Shown: positions 28,432-36,665 of the stretch, one piece after another
Layout of the letters: every line of letters begins with the position of its first letter
How positions within the stretch are numbered: position 1 is the stretch's first letter
Assembly: GCF_000518685.1 (NCBI RefSeq)
Contig: NZ_JAEB01000024.1
Span: 1-59,586 of the forward strand
Source: Eubacterium xylanophilum ATCC 35991
GTDB lineage: Bacteria; Bacillota; Clostridia; Lachnospirales; Lachnospiraceae
DNA length: 59,586 nt
Direction of reading: 5' to 3'
Position numbers and translations under genes: made by a program
The notes under the pieces: model-generated
Seen by the model: only the letters and a program-made list of their open reading frames with translations
What the model was told of the DNA's origin: nothing
The model's database searches: none

Positions 28432-29055
28432 TTATTCGTACTTGTTGCTGTAAATCGCAAATCTATCACGCCTATCATTGACCACATTGTCGCTGCCCGC
28501 AATCTCTCTTACAAGGGAAAAAGATGTGTGATTTTCAATATAAAAAATAGTCTCATCCTCAGGATAATATATGATAAATGTTATCTCCCTAGGTGCTCGC
28601 TCAAAACTAATCTGAATCTTAGTCAGAACTGTTCGAAACACTTCCGTTGAGAAGGGATTGAAAAAATAAATCATATTAATGAAGTCAGGAACGTCGTAAT
28701 CCACCGCAGACTGATTAATAAACCGGATTGGCGCCACCTTCATATCAAACTTATTCACATATGATCTGAGATTTTCATATGCCAAGTCAAAGTAGTGTGC
28801 AGAATATTCCACTCCTATACCCTTGCATCCCATCTTATAATTTGCATATAACAGCACGCGTCCAAGGCCGCTTCCGTAGTCAAGGATTATATCATCTTCC
28901 CCCAAATCCAACTCATCAAACAACACGTCTAACACTAGATAAGGTGTGGGCTCATACCTGTGAAAATAGTATGTGTCCTTCCCATCTGTCTGCACTTCCT
29001 CGGTCACAATATTCATTTCTTCATCTCTATTGATATCCTCTAAATATGGATGCAT
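28432..29055 (-). CDS. SAM-dependent methyltransferase-like protein
   Basis: 207 residues. SAM-binding motif I ILDYGSGLGRVLLYA is followed by an acidic-end strand GIGVEYSAHY, and FINMIYFFNPFS resembles the NPPF-type motif IV. Class I Rossmann methyltransferase fold; substrate unknown. I use the ATG at 29055, with GGAAAGGA upstream; an in-frame start at 29094 is less supported. Confidence 0.8.
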   Translation of the reverse strand: MHPYLEDINRDEEMNIVTEEVQTDGKDTYYFHRYEPTPYLVLDVLFDELDLGEDDIILDYGSGLGRVLLYANYKMGCKGIGVEYSAHYFDLAYENLRSYVNKFDMKVAPIRFINQSAVDYDVPDFINMIYFFNPFSTEVFRTVLTKIQISFERAPREITFIIYYPEDETIFYIENHTSFSLVREIAGSDNVVNDRRDRFAIYSNKYE

Positions 29056-29137
29056 GCTTTTTTTCCTTTCCAATCCGCGCTTGACTAAACTCACTTTTAT
29101 TCTATCGGCACGCGGAATATTTTACATAATAAAATGC

Positions 29138-29166
29138 TTGATTTTTTTTCATCGGTGGTCTATACT
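29138..29166 (+). promoter_or_regulatory. Promoter of 63-aa gene
   Basis: TTGATT (29138-29143), 17-bp spacer, TATACT (29161-29166). Confidence 0.8.
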
Positions 29167-29209
29167 AGTATCATAACTATATTACAGTTGTAGAAAGAAG
29201 GGTGAAATA

Positions 29210-29401
29210 TTGGATGCATTGACTTTATTTCAAAAATCGCTCAAATCTTTTGATGAGGTCGATGAGGGGAGAAACGAATTCTACAATCATCTTCCATACA
29301 GGAGAGACAGCGATCTGTGCCACTGGGAGCCTGACGGCATGGTCAGCGGCAATCTAATCAAATACTATCAATATCAATTAGATCAACCGGTGATTATCTA
29401 G
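29210..29401 (+). CDS. 63-residue protein of unknown function
   Basis: Starts with TTG at 29210 behind a GAAGGGTGA site and encodes a soluble, charged protein ending YQLDQPVII. It has its own promoter at 29138 and a terminator right after the stop, so it is a complete monocistronic unit despite its size. No family recognised. Confidence 0.7.
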   Translation: MDALTLFQKSLKSFDEVDEGRNEFYNHLPYRRDSDLCHWEPDGMVSGNLIKYYQYQLDQPVII

Positions 29402-29406
29402 TACAT

Positions 29407-29451
29407 AAAGGCGATTCAAGCGCGTTTTCAACGCACTAAATCGCCTTTTTT
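29407..29451 (+). terminator. Terminator of 63-aa gene
   Basis: AAAGGCGATT (29407-29416) pairs with AATCGCCTTT (29439-29448), with an inner GCGTT/AACGC pair and a T run after it. Confidence 0.95.
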
Positions 29452-29452
29452 A

Positions 29453-29599
29453 ATCGGAATCGCATATTGCTGGTCTTACTCACGTCGTTCGTAAGACAAT
29501 TATCGGAATCGCATATTGCTGGTCTTACTCACGTCGTTCGTAAGACAATTATCGGAATCGCATATTGCTGGTCTTACTCACGTCGTTCGTAAGACAATT
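29453..29599. repeat. 49-bp hairpin repeat, three tandem copies
   Basis: Three identical 49-bp units start at 29453, 29502 and 29551 with ATCGGAATCGCATATTGCTG. Each contains GTCTTAC-11 nt-GTAAGAC. The same element recurs at 42603 (diverged, inverted) and 44845. It is not CRISPR: there are no spacers. Confidence 0.95.
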
Positions 29600-29632
29600 T
29601 CTATTAGCACCAGCCCTCTAGTATAGCATTTT

Positions 29633-30997
29633 CTAGAAATATCTGATGAAAATGATAACCATAGACATAGCAACAACAATAACTGCTGCCGGAGCTGAAA
29701 CTTTGCAATACTGTCCCCAACCAATCTTGTATCCGGCTTTGTTGGCAACACTAGTACCAACCACGTTCGCAGATGCTCCGATTGGAGTTGCGCTTCCTCC
29801 GATATCTGTACCCATAGAAAGCGTCCAAGCCAAAGTCTTCAAGTCTACTCCTGAGTTATGTGCAGCTAGATCTGCGATAACCGGTACCATTGTAGCTGCA
29901 AACGGAATATTGTCGACGAACGCACTAGCAATCGCTGAAATCCAGATGATAATTGCAACCATAACCATTGCATTTCCACCGCTCACCTTGGCGATAAACT
30001 CTGCTATAAGTTCAAGCACACCCGTTTGCTCAAGTCCACCGACTACCATAAATAGTCCGATAAAGAATACCAACGTCTTGTAATCTACCTTCTTTATCAA
30101 GAACAATGCATCCTTACCAGATGTAATGAGTGTAATAAGTGCAATAAATACTCCGATAGTTGCCACTGTCAAGTGTGTTTGTGCATGAGTGATAAGAAGC
30201 ACTACCGCACATCCAAATATAACACAGCTGATGATGAAATCTTTCATACTTGTGATTGATTCACTTGGGTCCGGAACTGATTCTATATCCACACTTACCT
30301 CGCTGTTCAGCTCTTTTCTGTATACCATATAGAAGTAAACTACTATAACTACCATACAGATAGCGGCGATCAATCCGGTATTTTGAAGGAAATCAAAGAA
30401 TGTATATCCGTTTGCTGTTCCGATAATTATATTTGGCGGATCTCCACACATGGTCGCAGATCCTCCCAAGTTCGCACAGAAAATCTCACTTAGAATCATC
30501 GGAATCGGATCGATCTTAAGGAGCTTTGAAAGCTCAACTGTCACTGCTGCAAGGAATAAAATAACTGTGATACTGTCGATAAACATTGACAATACCGCAG
30601 ACATAATCATAAATGTTATAAAGAGTGGTGTTGGTTTGTAATTCACCATCTTCGCCAACTTCATGCATAGCCATTGGAAAAATCCTGCCTTGGCCATTCC
30701 CTCCACCATTACCATCATTCCGGCAATAAATAGGATTGTCTCCCAGTTTATTCCCGAGGAGTGGCCCTCCTCTGTCGCAATCCAAAAATTCGAGGTCACT
30801 ATTGTATGAAGATTAAGCGTCTTCATAATCGCGCTTCCACTGTGCATGATTGCCCCAAATACAATTCCAATCATAAGCACTCCACATACTAATGTCACTA
30901 GATGCCTCTCAATCTTGTCAATAACAATCATGACAAACATCACCAAGAAAATGACGATTGCAAGTATCTGTTCTAATTGCATCATCCCATATGACAA
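29633..30997 (-). CDS. ArsB/NhaD-type anion or Na+/H+ permease
   Basis: 454 residues, about 11-12 membrane segments, ion-transporter superfamily: WETILFIAGMMVMVEGMAK, DSITVILFLAAVTVEL, NLGGSATMCGDPPNIIIGT and the symmetric second half TDIGGSATPIGASANVVG. The ion is not determinable. The start is uncertain: TTG at 30997 has an AAGGA about 10 nt away, while a perfect AAAGGAGG (31039-31046) points in frame at ATA codons (31030), not a usual start. Confidence 0.9.
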   Translation of the reverse strand: MSYGMMQLEQILAIVIFLVMFVMIVIDKIERHLVTLVCGVLMIGIVFGAIMHSGSAIMKTLNLHTIVTSNFWIATEEGHSSGINWETILFIAGMMVMVEGMAKAGFFQWLCMKLAKMVNYKPTPLFITFMIMSAVLSMFIDSITVILFLAAVTVELSKLLKIDPIPMILSEIFCANLGGSATMCGDPPNIIIGTANGYTFFDFLQNTGLIAAICMVVIVVYFYMVYRKELNSEVSVDIESVPDPSESITSMKDFIISCVIFGCAVVLLITHAQTHLTVATIGVFIALITLITSGKDALFLIKKVDYKTLVFFIGLFMVVGGLEQTGVLELIAEFIAKVSGGNAMVMVAIIIWISAIASAFVDNIPFAATMVPVIADLAAHNSGVDLKTLAWTLSMGTDIGGSATPIGASANVVGTSVANKAGYKIGWGQYCKVSAPAAVIVVAMSMVIIFIRYF

Positions 30998-31114
30998 GAT
31001 AAACTCGTCCTTCTTATACGATTCTATTATCTTGTCATCCTCCTTTCTCCGTTTTTTATTTATATTTTAACATAATATCCATAATAACTCAACAAGTTTC
31101 AAAATCATCAATAA

Positions 31115-31143
31115 TTGTATATTTTATAATTCTGTGCTATAAT
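31115..31143 (+). promoter_or_regulatory. Promoter of MCP-pdp unit
   Basis: TTGTAT (31115-31120), 17-bp spacer, TATAAT (31138-31143). Confidence 0.82.
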
Positions 31144-31201
31144 ATGGTTGTGAGATTTTTCTCATAAAGAAAAGTATGAGAGTATGAAAGGAGTTCATCT
31201 T

Positions 31202-32941
31202 ATGAGTAATAAAGATTCAGAAAAAAAATCCAGTAAAAAACAAAAAAAACCTAATAGAGTAAAACAGCGCAAGCGAGGTCTTTCGATGCTCAAAATGTTA
31301 CTTATTGCAACACTGCTCCCATTGATTATGTCTGCAGCAGTTATGACATTTATTAATGTTAGAAATTCCAATGAGAGTATCGAGCAGTCTGTCAAAGATA
31401 AACTTGAAATAGCTAATATGCAGTTCAATCGCTATGCCACAGACGCATATATTGCAGAGGGCGACGAAGCTTTCACAAAAGCTAATAAAGATTATAGCTA
31501 TGTTGATTCTTACAAAGAAAACAAAGTTGAATTCACAATATTCTTGGGCGACACTCGCGCCCTTACATCCCTCAAGGACGACAGCGGTGCCAGAATCGAG
31601 GGTACTAAGGCATCAGAAAAGGTCATCGAAGACTGCCTTAAAAACGGCAACCATTTCCAGGGTTCCAATGTGAAAATCAACAACAAAGCCTATTATGTTG
31701 ACTATCTTCCTTTGAAGGATGCCAATGGAAATATTGTTGGAATGACTTTCTGCGGAGAAGCCGATATTGTGGTTACAAGCGCCGCAAACAAAACTGCCAT
31801 GTCAATTATACTTACTTTTGTTGCCATTGTCGCAGTATTCTCACTTCTCATGTGGATCATTGCACTTCGAATCAGAAAGCCTATACTCAGCATTTCACAG
31901 TCCCTCGAGGAGATTGCCTCCGGAAATCTTACAGCTGAGATTAACGTGTCTAGTTCAATCGCGGAGAGTTTTACAATGTTTAATTCTATGAAAAATGTTC
32001 AGCGCGACCTCAACCAGATAATCAGCAAGATCAGAAGTGAGTCCAGCAAAATGTCAGATAAGATTAAGGCAACCGAGTCACTTTCCCAGAGCAGTTCTGA
32101 GGCTGCAATTCGCATCTCCAATTCCATGGAAGATCTCTCTTCGGGAGCCCAGAGCTTGGCATCTAATGTCAATGACGTTAATGACCAGATGAAGCAAATG
32201 GGTGACCGAGTTACTGACATCGAGAATAATATAGATGGGCTCACAGTAAATGCCAAGAATATGAATAATGTAAGCAAGGATGCGACACATCAGATGAATA
32301 TAGTTATGAAGAGCAGCAAAGAAGCTGTTTCCGCAGTTAATTCTATTCACGACCAAATCCTTCTTACAAATGACTCAATAAGCAAGATTAATGAGGCCAT
32401 CGACCTCATCATCGAGATAGCAAACCAGACTAACCTCCTCTCTCTCAATGCTTCAATCGAAGCTGCTCGAGCAGGAGAGGCAGGAAGAAGCTTTGCAGTA
32501 GTTGCGGACAGCATCTCCAACCTATCCGAACAGAGTAATGAGAGCGCTGCCACAATTCGAGAGATAGCCAACGAAATATTGACCAATTCAAGAAACTCTG
32601 TCAACCTGGCTGAGCGAATTCAGCTCGCCATCCAAAATGAACAGGATGCTATTACATCAACTCAGGATAAATTTACTGAGTTAGAGGGCTCTATTAATAC
32701 AAGCGTTTCGGAAATCAAACTTATAAGCGACAAGACGCGAGAGCTCAATAAAATCAAAGAAGATTTGCTACAGCACATAGACGAACTCAGCGCGATTAGT
32801 GAGGAAAATGCATCCTCCAACGAAGAAGTGAATGCTTCACTTCTCAACATCACAGCCGGCTTGACCGAAATCGTTGATTTCCTCTCACAGATGGATGCAC
32901 TTTCAAACGACCTAGAGGACTCAGTTTCCCACTTCAAGTAA
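31202..32941 (+). CDS. Methyl-accepting chemotaxis protein with extracellular Cache-like sensor
   Basis: 579 residues. Very basic N-terminus, TM1 at about 30-50, an extracellular sCache-like sensor of about 145 residues ([32 protein letters not shown]), TM2, a HAMP-like linker ([20 protein letters not shown]) and the signalling domain with the tip [20 protein letters not shown] near residue 405. It relays ligand binding to CheA. Start at 31202 from AAGGAG with 8-nt spacing. It is followed after 12 bp by pdp, which hints that the ligand may be a nucleoside or related compound (inference). Confidence 0.95.
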   Translation: MSNKDSEKKSSKKQKKPNRVKQRKRGLSMLKMLLIATLLPLIMSAAVMTFINVRNSNESIEQSVKDKLEIANMQFNRYATDAYIAEGDEAFTKANKDYSYVDSYKENKVEFTIFLGDTRALTSLKDDSGARIEGTKASEKVIEDCLKNGNHFQGSNVKINNKAYYVDYLPLKDANGNIVGMTFCGEADIVVTSAANKTAMSIILTFVAIVAVFSLLMWIIALRIRKPILSISQSLEEIASGNLTAEINVSSSIAESFTMFNSMKNVQRDLNQIISKIRSESSKMSDKIKATESLSQSSSEAAIRISNSMEDLSSGAQSLASNVNDVNDQMKQMGDRVTDIENNIDGLTVNAKNMNNVSKDATHQMNIVMKSSKEAVSAVNSIHDQILLTNDSISKINEAIDLIIEIANQTNLLSLNASIEAARAGEAGRSFAVVADSISNLSEQSNESAATIREIANEILTNSRNSVNLAERIQLAIQNEQDAITSTQDKFTELEGSINTSVSEIKLISDKTRELNKIKEDLLQHIDELSAISEENASSNEEVNASLLNITAGLTEIVDFLSQMDALSNDLEDSVSHFK

Positions 32942-32953
32942 AAGAGGTATTAC

Positions 32954-34264
32954 ATGGAAAGATTTGTAGATATTATTAATAAAAAAAGACTTGGAAAACA
33001 GCTTTCAGACAGCGAAATCGATCTAATGATTGCTGAATATGTCAACGGAAATATCCCCGATTACCAGATGTCAGCCATGCTTATGGCCATCTGCTTTCAG
33101 GGTCTTACAGAGGGTGAGCTCACAAGGCTCACCCTTGCTATGCGCGATTCCGGAGAAACCCTTGACCTTTCATCGATCAACGGTATCAAAGTGGACAAAC
33201 ACAGCACCGGAGGAGTCGGCGACAAGACAACCCTAATCATCGGCCCTATCGTGGCCGCTTGTGGCGTTCCCGTGGCAAAGATGAGCGGACGAGGACTTGG
33301 TTTCACCGGAGGAACCATAGACAAATTGGAGTCTATTCCAGGTCTTAAGACTTCCCTGGATAACGGAATATTTTTCAAAAATGTCAATGAATTAGGCTTA
33401 TGTGTTGTCGGTCAAACTGCTGATCTAGCCCCGGCAGACAAGCTTTTGTATGCCCTTAGAGACGTGACTGCAACCGTACAGTGTATCGAGCTCATCGCCT
33501 CTTCTATCATGAGCAAGAAGCTTGCTGCAGGCGCGGACAAGATTCTGCTAGACGTCACCACGGGTAGCGGAGCATTTATGACAGATCCCACAGATGCAAG
33601 ATTATTGGCAGAAAAAATGGTCCGCATCGGAAACAACGCAGGCAAGCAAACCATCGCCCAGATTACTTCTATGGACGAGCCTCTGGGATTCGCCATTGGC
33701 AACAATCTTGAAGTAAAGGAAGCTATCCGCGCCCTTAGAGGTGAGAATATTTCCGATCTCATGGAGGTATGTTATACTCTTGCCTCTCATATGATTTCAC
33801 TCGGAAAAGAGATACCATACGAAGAAGCAAGAAAATTAGCCGAAGAGGCGATTTCCTCCGGAAGGGCATTTGATGTTTTTGTAAAAATGGTCGAAGCTCA
33901 GGGCGGAGACACAAATTACATACTCAATCCTGAACTCTTTGAGACAGCCGCAGTTTCCCATGAATTCAGAGCTGAAAATAGCGGTTATCTAACCTTCACA
34001 AACACAGCTGGAATCGGTGTGGCCGCAGGTCTCCTCGGTGCAGGGCGCAGCAAAAAAGACGATCCTATCGACATGAGTGCCGGGATCGTCCTCACAAAAA
34101 AGAATAAAGACTTTTGCCAAAAAGGCGATCTTATCGCCACTCTCTACGGTAAAACTTCTGATCAATGTCAAAGCGGGGCAAAGAAATTTGGCGAATGCAT
34201 CGCGCTCTCCCCTAAACCTTTGAGTGATAATAAAATCGCCTTAATCGGAGATGTAATTATATGA
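32954..34264 (+). CDS. pdp: Pyrimidine-nucleoside phosphorylase
   Basis: 436 residues, the family's usual length. Splits thymidine/uridine with phosphate in nucleoside salvage. Signature blocks: VDKHSTGGVGDKTTLI (phosphate-binding loop), MSGRGLGFTGGTIDKLES, and the SSIMSKKLAAGADKILLDV region. AGAGG precedes the ATG. It ends 2 bp from the stop of the convergent chemotaxis gene, with no terminator visible between them. Confidence 0.96.
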   Translation: MERFVDIINKKRLGKQLSDSEIDLMIAEYVNGNIPDYQMSAMLMAICFQGLTEGELTRLTLAMRDSGETLDLSSINGIKVDKHSTGGVGDKTTLIIGPIVAACGVPVAKMSGRGLGFTGGTIDKLESIPGLKTSLDNGIFFKNVNELGLCVVGQTADLAPADKLLYALRDVTATVQCIELIASSIMSKKLAAGADKILLDVTTGSGAFMTDPTDARLLAEKMVRIGNNAGKQTIAQITSMDEPLGFAIGNNLEVKEAIRALRGENISDLMEVCYTLASHMISLGKEIPYEEARKLAEEAISSGRAFDVFVKMVEAQGGDTNYILNPELFETAAVSHEFRAENSGYLTFTNTAGIGVAAGLLGAGRSKKDDPIDMSAGIVLTKKNKDFCQKGDLIATLYGKTSDQCQSGAKKFGECIALSPKPLSDNKIALIGDVII

Positions 34265-34266
34265 TA

Positions 34267-35595
34267 CTAATTATTCTCACTAGCTTCTATTTGTTTCTTT
34301 TCTCTGTACTCCTCCGGAGCTTCGACTTCTAGTTTGGCCAAAAGCTCGCCAACTGTGGATGTATAATCCTCAGCTATTGTGCAGACCGACTTCATAGCCA
34401 CAACAGCTTCCTTGGAGCTATCTTCAATTTTTCGGATAGAATCCTTACTAATCGTATTAGATTCTTCTACTATTGAAAGTGTTTCATTTATCTTAGCAAT
34501 ATTGTTGAATGACGTGCGCGCATTTAACACGAACTGACCAACCGTTTCTCTAACAAGAATTGAATCCTTCTGATACTGATCTCCGGCATTTGCCAAATCA
34601 TCATAAGCTTCCTGAACAGAAGTATTGATGAAATCAAGCATAAACTCTGCCATCTCGATAAGTTTCTCAACGGCCTCTGTAACGGCCATTGCCACAGTCT
34701 GAATCTTCTCTACAGCCTCAGCTGATGCCTCAGACAAATCCGTGATTTCCATCGCAACTACAGAAAAACCTTGTCCTGCTTCTCCCGCTCTAGCCGCCTC
34801 GATAGAAGCATTAATCGCCAACAAGTTGGTCTGATTAGTAATATTCTTGATTGTTTCTGTAAGCACTTGAATCTGTGAAATCTGCTTTGACTCTTTGATT
34901 GCACTTTCCATCTTTCCCTTATTAGCTTTGAGAACTCGATTTGCTTTATTTCTCGATTCTCTTGCAGCTTCCTGAACCTCTGCAGCTCTCGCGGAGATGG
35001 AACTTATCTTATCTGCCTCGCGCTCACTTTCTTTTAAGATACTCTGAAGTGACTCATTCATCTCATCAGAGAAGCCATCTAGCCTACTGACCCCTCTGAG
35101 AACTGTTCTAAGTGAAGTATCAAGCATCTCTGCACTTTCTGCAATTTCATTAAGCCTTCTCTCACAATCGTCTACAGCAGAACTCATTGCTCCAATACCG
35201 GAAGTGGGATTTTGAGAAACTCTAACCAATGTACCTATAATCTCATTGGCCTGTTTGAGCACTCTTCCCATGCGACGAGCAACATCTCCAAGATCGCCTT
35301 CGATGTCCTCCATAGCATTATCAGCCAGAAATCCAGCTTCTCCATTCTCCACAGTATTCAAGAATTCGTCTATCTCTGCAATATTTTTATCATATCTCTC
35401 AGCAAAGAAGAACGATGAATAAACTGCTATCGCTAAAAATACGGTTACAATAATCCAATACGCTGACAGCGTAGCTGTTCCGCTTGCCCCTCCACCAATC
35501 AGCATTAAGAAAAAAAGAATTAATGCTTCAATCAGCATCACTGCGCCAATCAGTGTAGGTATCAGCACTTTCGCATTCTTAAAACTCTTCTTCAT
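34267..35595 (-). CDS. Methyl-accepting chemotaxis protein lacking an extracellular sensor
   Basis: 442 residues with two closely spaced membrane segments (about 10-32 and 42-60), so there is essentially no extracellular domain, then a long helical region and the conserved tip [20 protein letters not shown]. It probably senses an internal or membrane signal. The start at 35595 has GGAGG 7 nt upstream; the ATG 2 codons earlier and the longer frame are rejected. It follows the DtxR-type regulator by 31 bp, likely the same transcript. Confidence 0.92.
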   Translation of the reverse strand: MKKSFKNAKVLIPTLIGAVMLIEALILFFLMLIGGGASGTATLSAYWIIVTVFLAIAVYSSFFFAERYDKNIAEIDEFLNTVENGEAGFLADNAMEDIEGDLGDVARRMGRVLKQANEIIGTLVRVSQNPTSGIGAMSSAVDDCERRLNEIAESAEMLDTSLRTVLRGVSRLDGFSDEMNESLQSILKESEREADKISSISARAAEVQEAARESRNKANRVLKANKGKMESAIKESKQISQIQVLTETIKNITNQTNLLAINASIEAARAGEAGQGFSVVAMEITDLSEASAEAVEKIQTVAMAVTEAVEKLIEMAEFMLDFINTSVQEAYDDLANAGDQYQKDSILVRETVGQFVLNARTSFNNIAKINETLSIVEESNTISKDSIRKIEDSSKEAVVAMKSVCTIAEDYTSTVGELLAKLEVEAPEEYREKKQIEASENN

Positions 35596-35626
35596 AGACA
35601 TTCCTCCATCAGGTGAATTATGCCTT

Positions 35627-36004
35627 CTACTGTAAATCACCTTTCTCAAGTACATACTTCTTAATGGCGTTGAAAGTCTCTATGCTCATGTCATGTTCCA
35701 TCATGCACGCATCTTCCTCCGCAACGTCCTTTTCCACACCTAGGCTAATTAGCCAATCAGTCATAAATCTATGTCTCTCATAGATTCGTAGCGCAATTTC
35801 TCTTCCCTTTTCGGTAAGCGTGATAAAGCCTGACTTGTCTGTGTTGATACACTCACTCTCTCTAAGCTTCTTCATCGCAACACTCACACTAGACTTCTTG
35901 TAGCCCATGCACTCTGCGATATCCACTGACCTCACCACAGGAAGCTTATCAGATAATTGCAATATTGCCTCCAAATAATCTTCTGACGATTCATTACGCC
36001 CCAT
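35627..36004 (-). CDS. DtxR/MntR-family metal-dependent repressor
   Basis: 125 residues. N-terminal winged helix (SSEDYLEAILQL, DIAECMGYKKSSVSVAMKKL, FITLTEKGREIALRIYERH) and a dimerisation/metal-binding part with AEEDACMMEHDMS, where Glu/Cys/His residues match the MntR/DtxR ligand positions. No SH3-like third domain, so MntR-like in size. Fe versus Mn cannot be told. A GGAGG site precedes the ATG. A promoter is at 36046-36074 and a 16-bp palindrome at 36124-36139. Confidence 0.93.
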   Translation of the reverse strand: MGRNESSEDYLEAILQLSDKLPVVRSVDIAECMGYKKSSVSVAMKKLRESECINTDKSGFITLTEKGREIALRIYERHRFMTDWLISLGVEKDVAEEDACMMEHDMSIETFNAIKKYVLEKGDLQ

Positions 36005-36045
36005 TTTCGTGACCTCCTATATATATGGTTTTACGTATTACATCA

Positions 36046-36074
36046 ATTATACCACATAAAGGTAGCATTGTCTA
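36046..36074 (-). promoter_or_regulatory. Promoter of DtxR-type regulator gene
   Basis: Minus strand TAGACA (36069-36074), 17-bp spacer, TATAAT (36046-36051). Confidence 0.75.
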
Positions 36075-36107
36075 ACTATGAAAGAGAAATTTTTTTCAAA
36101 AAAGTTA

Positions 36108-36136
36108 TTGACAATTAACTAAAGTTAGTATATACT
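36108..36136 (+). promoter_or_regulatory. Strong divergent promoter for putative sRNA
   Basis: TTGACA (36108-36113), 17-bp spacer, TATACT (36131-36136), both near consensus. Confidence 0.9.
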
Positions 36137-36139
36137 AAC
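36124..36139. promoter_or_regulatory. Palindromic operator, candidate DtxR/MntR box
   Basis: GTTAGTATATACTAAC is a perfect 16-bp palindrome covering the -10 of the plus-strand promoter. It lies in the divergent region of the DtxR-type regulator gene. Its TTAG...CTAA arms resemble half-sites of DtxR-family boxes. A bound repressor would block the -10. Confidence 0.75.
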
Positions 36140-36142
36140 CAT

Positions 36143-36268
36143 ATGGTTACAAAAACCATACTTTCGCCTGGGAAATTTTTAATTTCTCTCAAATAATCTT
36201 CTTTAAAAAATTGTCGAGATTGATGTCACTCTCTAGCCATAACAGTCCATCAAATCTCGACTTTTTTT
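36143..36268 (+). ncRNA. Putative metal-regulated small RNA
   Basis: Predicted to start about 7 nt after the -10 and run ~125 nt to an intrinsic terminator. No ORF with a ribosome site lies inside (only ATG at 36143 with 12 codons and no Shine-Dalgarno), and the next gene is convergent. Structure: 5' hairpin TATGGTT-5 nt-AACCATA (36142-36160), a second small hairpin around GGGAAATT/AATTTCTC (36170-36189), an A/U-rich single strand, and the terminator stem. Confidence 0.7.
36213..36268 (+). terminator. Terminator of putative sRNA
   Basis: GTCGAGATT (36213-36221) pairs with AATCTCGAC (36253-36261), extended by GATG/CATC across a one-base bulge and followed by seven T. Confidence 0.93.
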
Positions 36269-36300
36269 CTTTTTATAAAATATTCCGACACGAATAAGAA

Positions 36301-36651
36301 TCACTTAGAATGCGCAATAATGTCATAATACTCATAAAGCTGCTGCACACCATTCTCTAAAATGAAGTAATGTCTGATATATGGAATCAACAGTACAAAG
36401 AACATTCCAGCTAAAACTATAATCGAAATCTGCATAATCGCCACAAATGCAATTACCGAAAACACCGCAAGAATCGCAAAGAGCACCGTTACTACAAGAT
36501 GTATAAAACGCTCATGCTGGAAAAATCCAATCTGAATTAACATTTCTTTTAGGAACGCTTCCTTTCCATCCGGAAGATTTCCATCTCCGGATTTCACTTT
36601 AACAGACATCTGTCTATAGTATTCAAGATAATACTTAAGTCGTTTTTCCAA
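36301..36651 (-). CDS. Small membrane protein of unknown function
   Basis: 116 residues with two adjacent hydrophobic segments (about 50-70 and 73-95), an amphipathic Tyr/Lys-rich N-terminus (LKYYLEYYRQMS) and a soluble C-terminus. The start is TTG at 36651 with a GAGGTG site. It lies 14 bp after tmcAL, so it is in that operon. Family not recognised. Confidence 0.72.
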   Translation of the reverse strand: MEKRLKYYLEYYRQMSVKVKSGDGNLPDGKEAFLKEMLIQIGFFQHERFIHLVVTVLFAILAVFSVIAFVAIMQISIIVLAGMFFVLLIPYIRHYFILENGVQQLYEYYDIIAHSK

Positions 36652-36665
36652 TTCAATTCACCTCA

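Noticed and set aside
29453-29599. CRISPR array
   Set aside because: Units are head-to-tail with no unique spacers and no cas genes nearby.
36143-36181. 12-codon peptide as product of the sRNA transcript
   Set aside because: No Shine-Dalgarno precedes the ATG and it lies in the 5' hairpin near the predicted transcription start.
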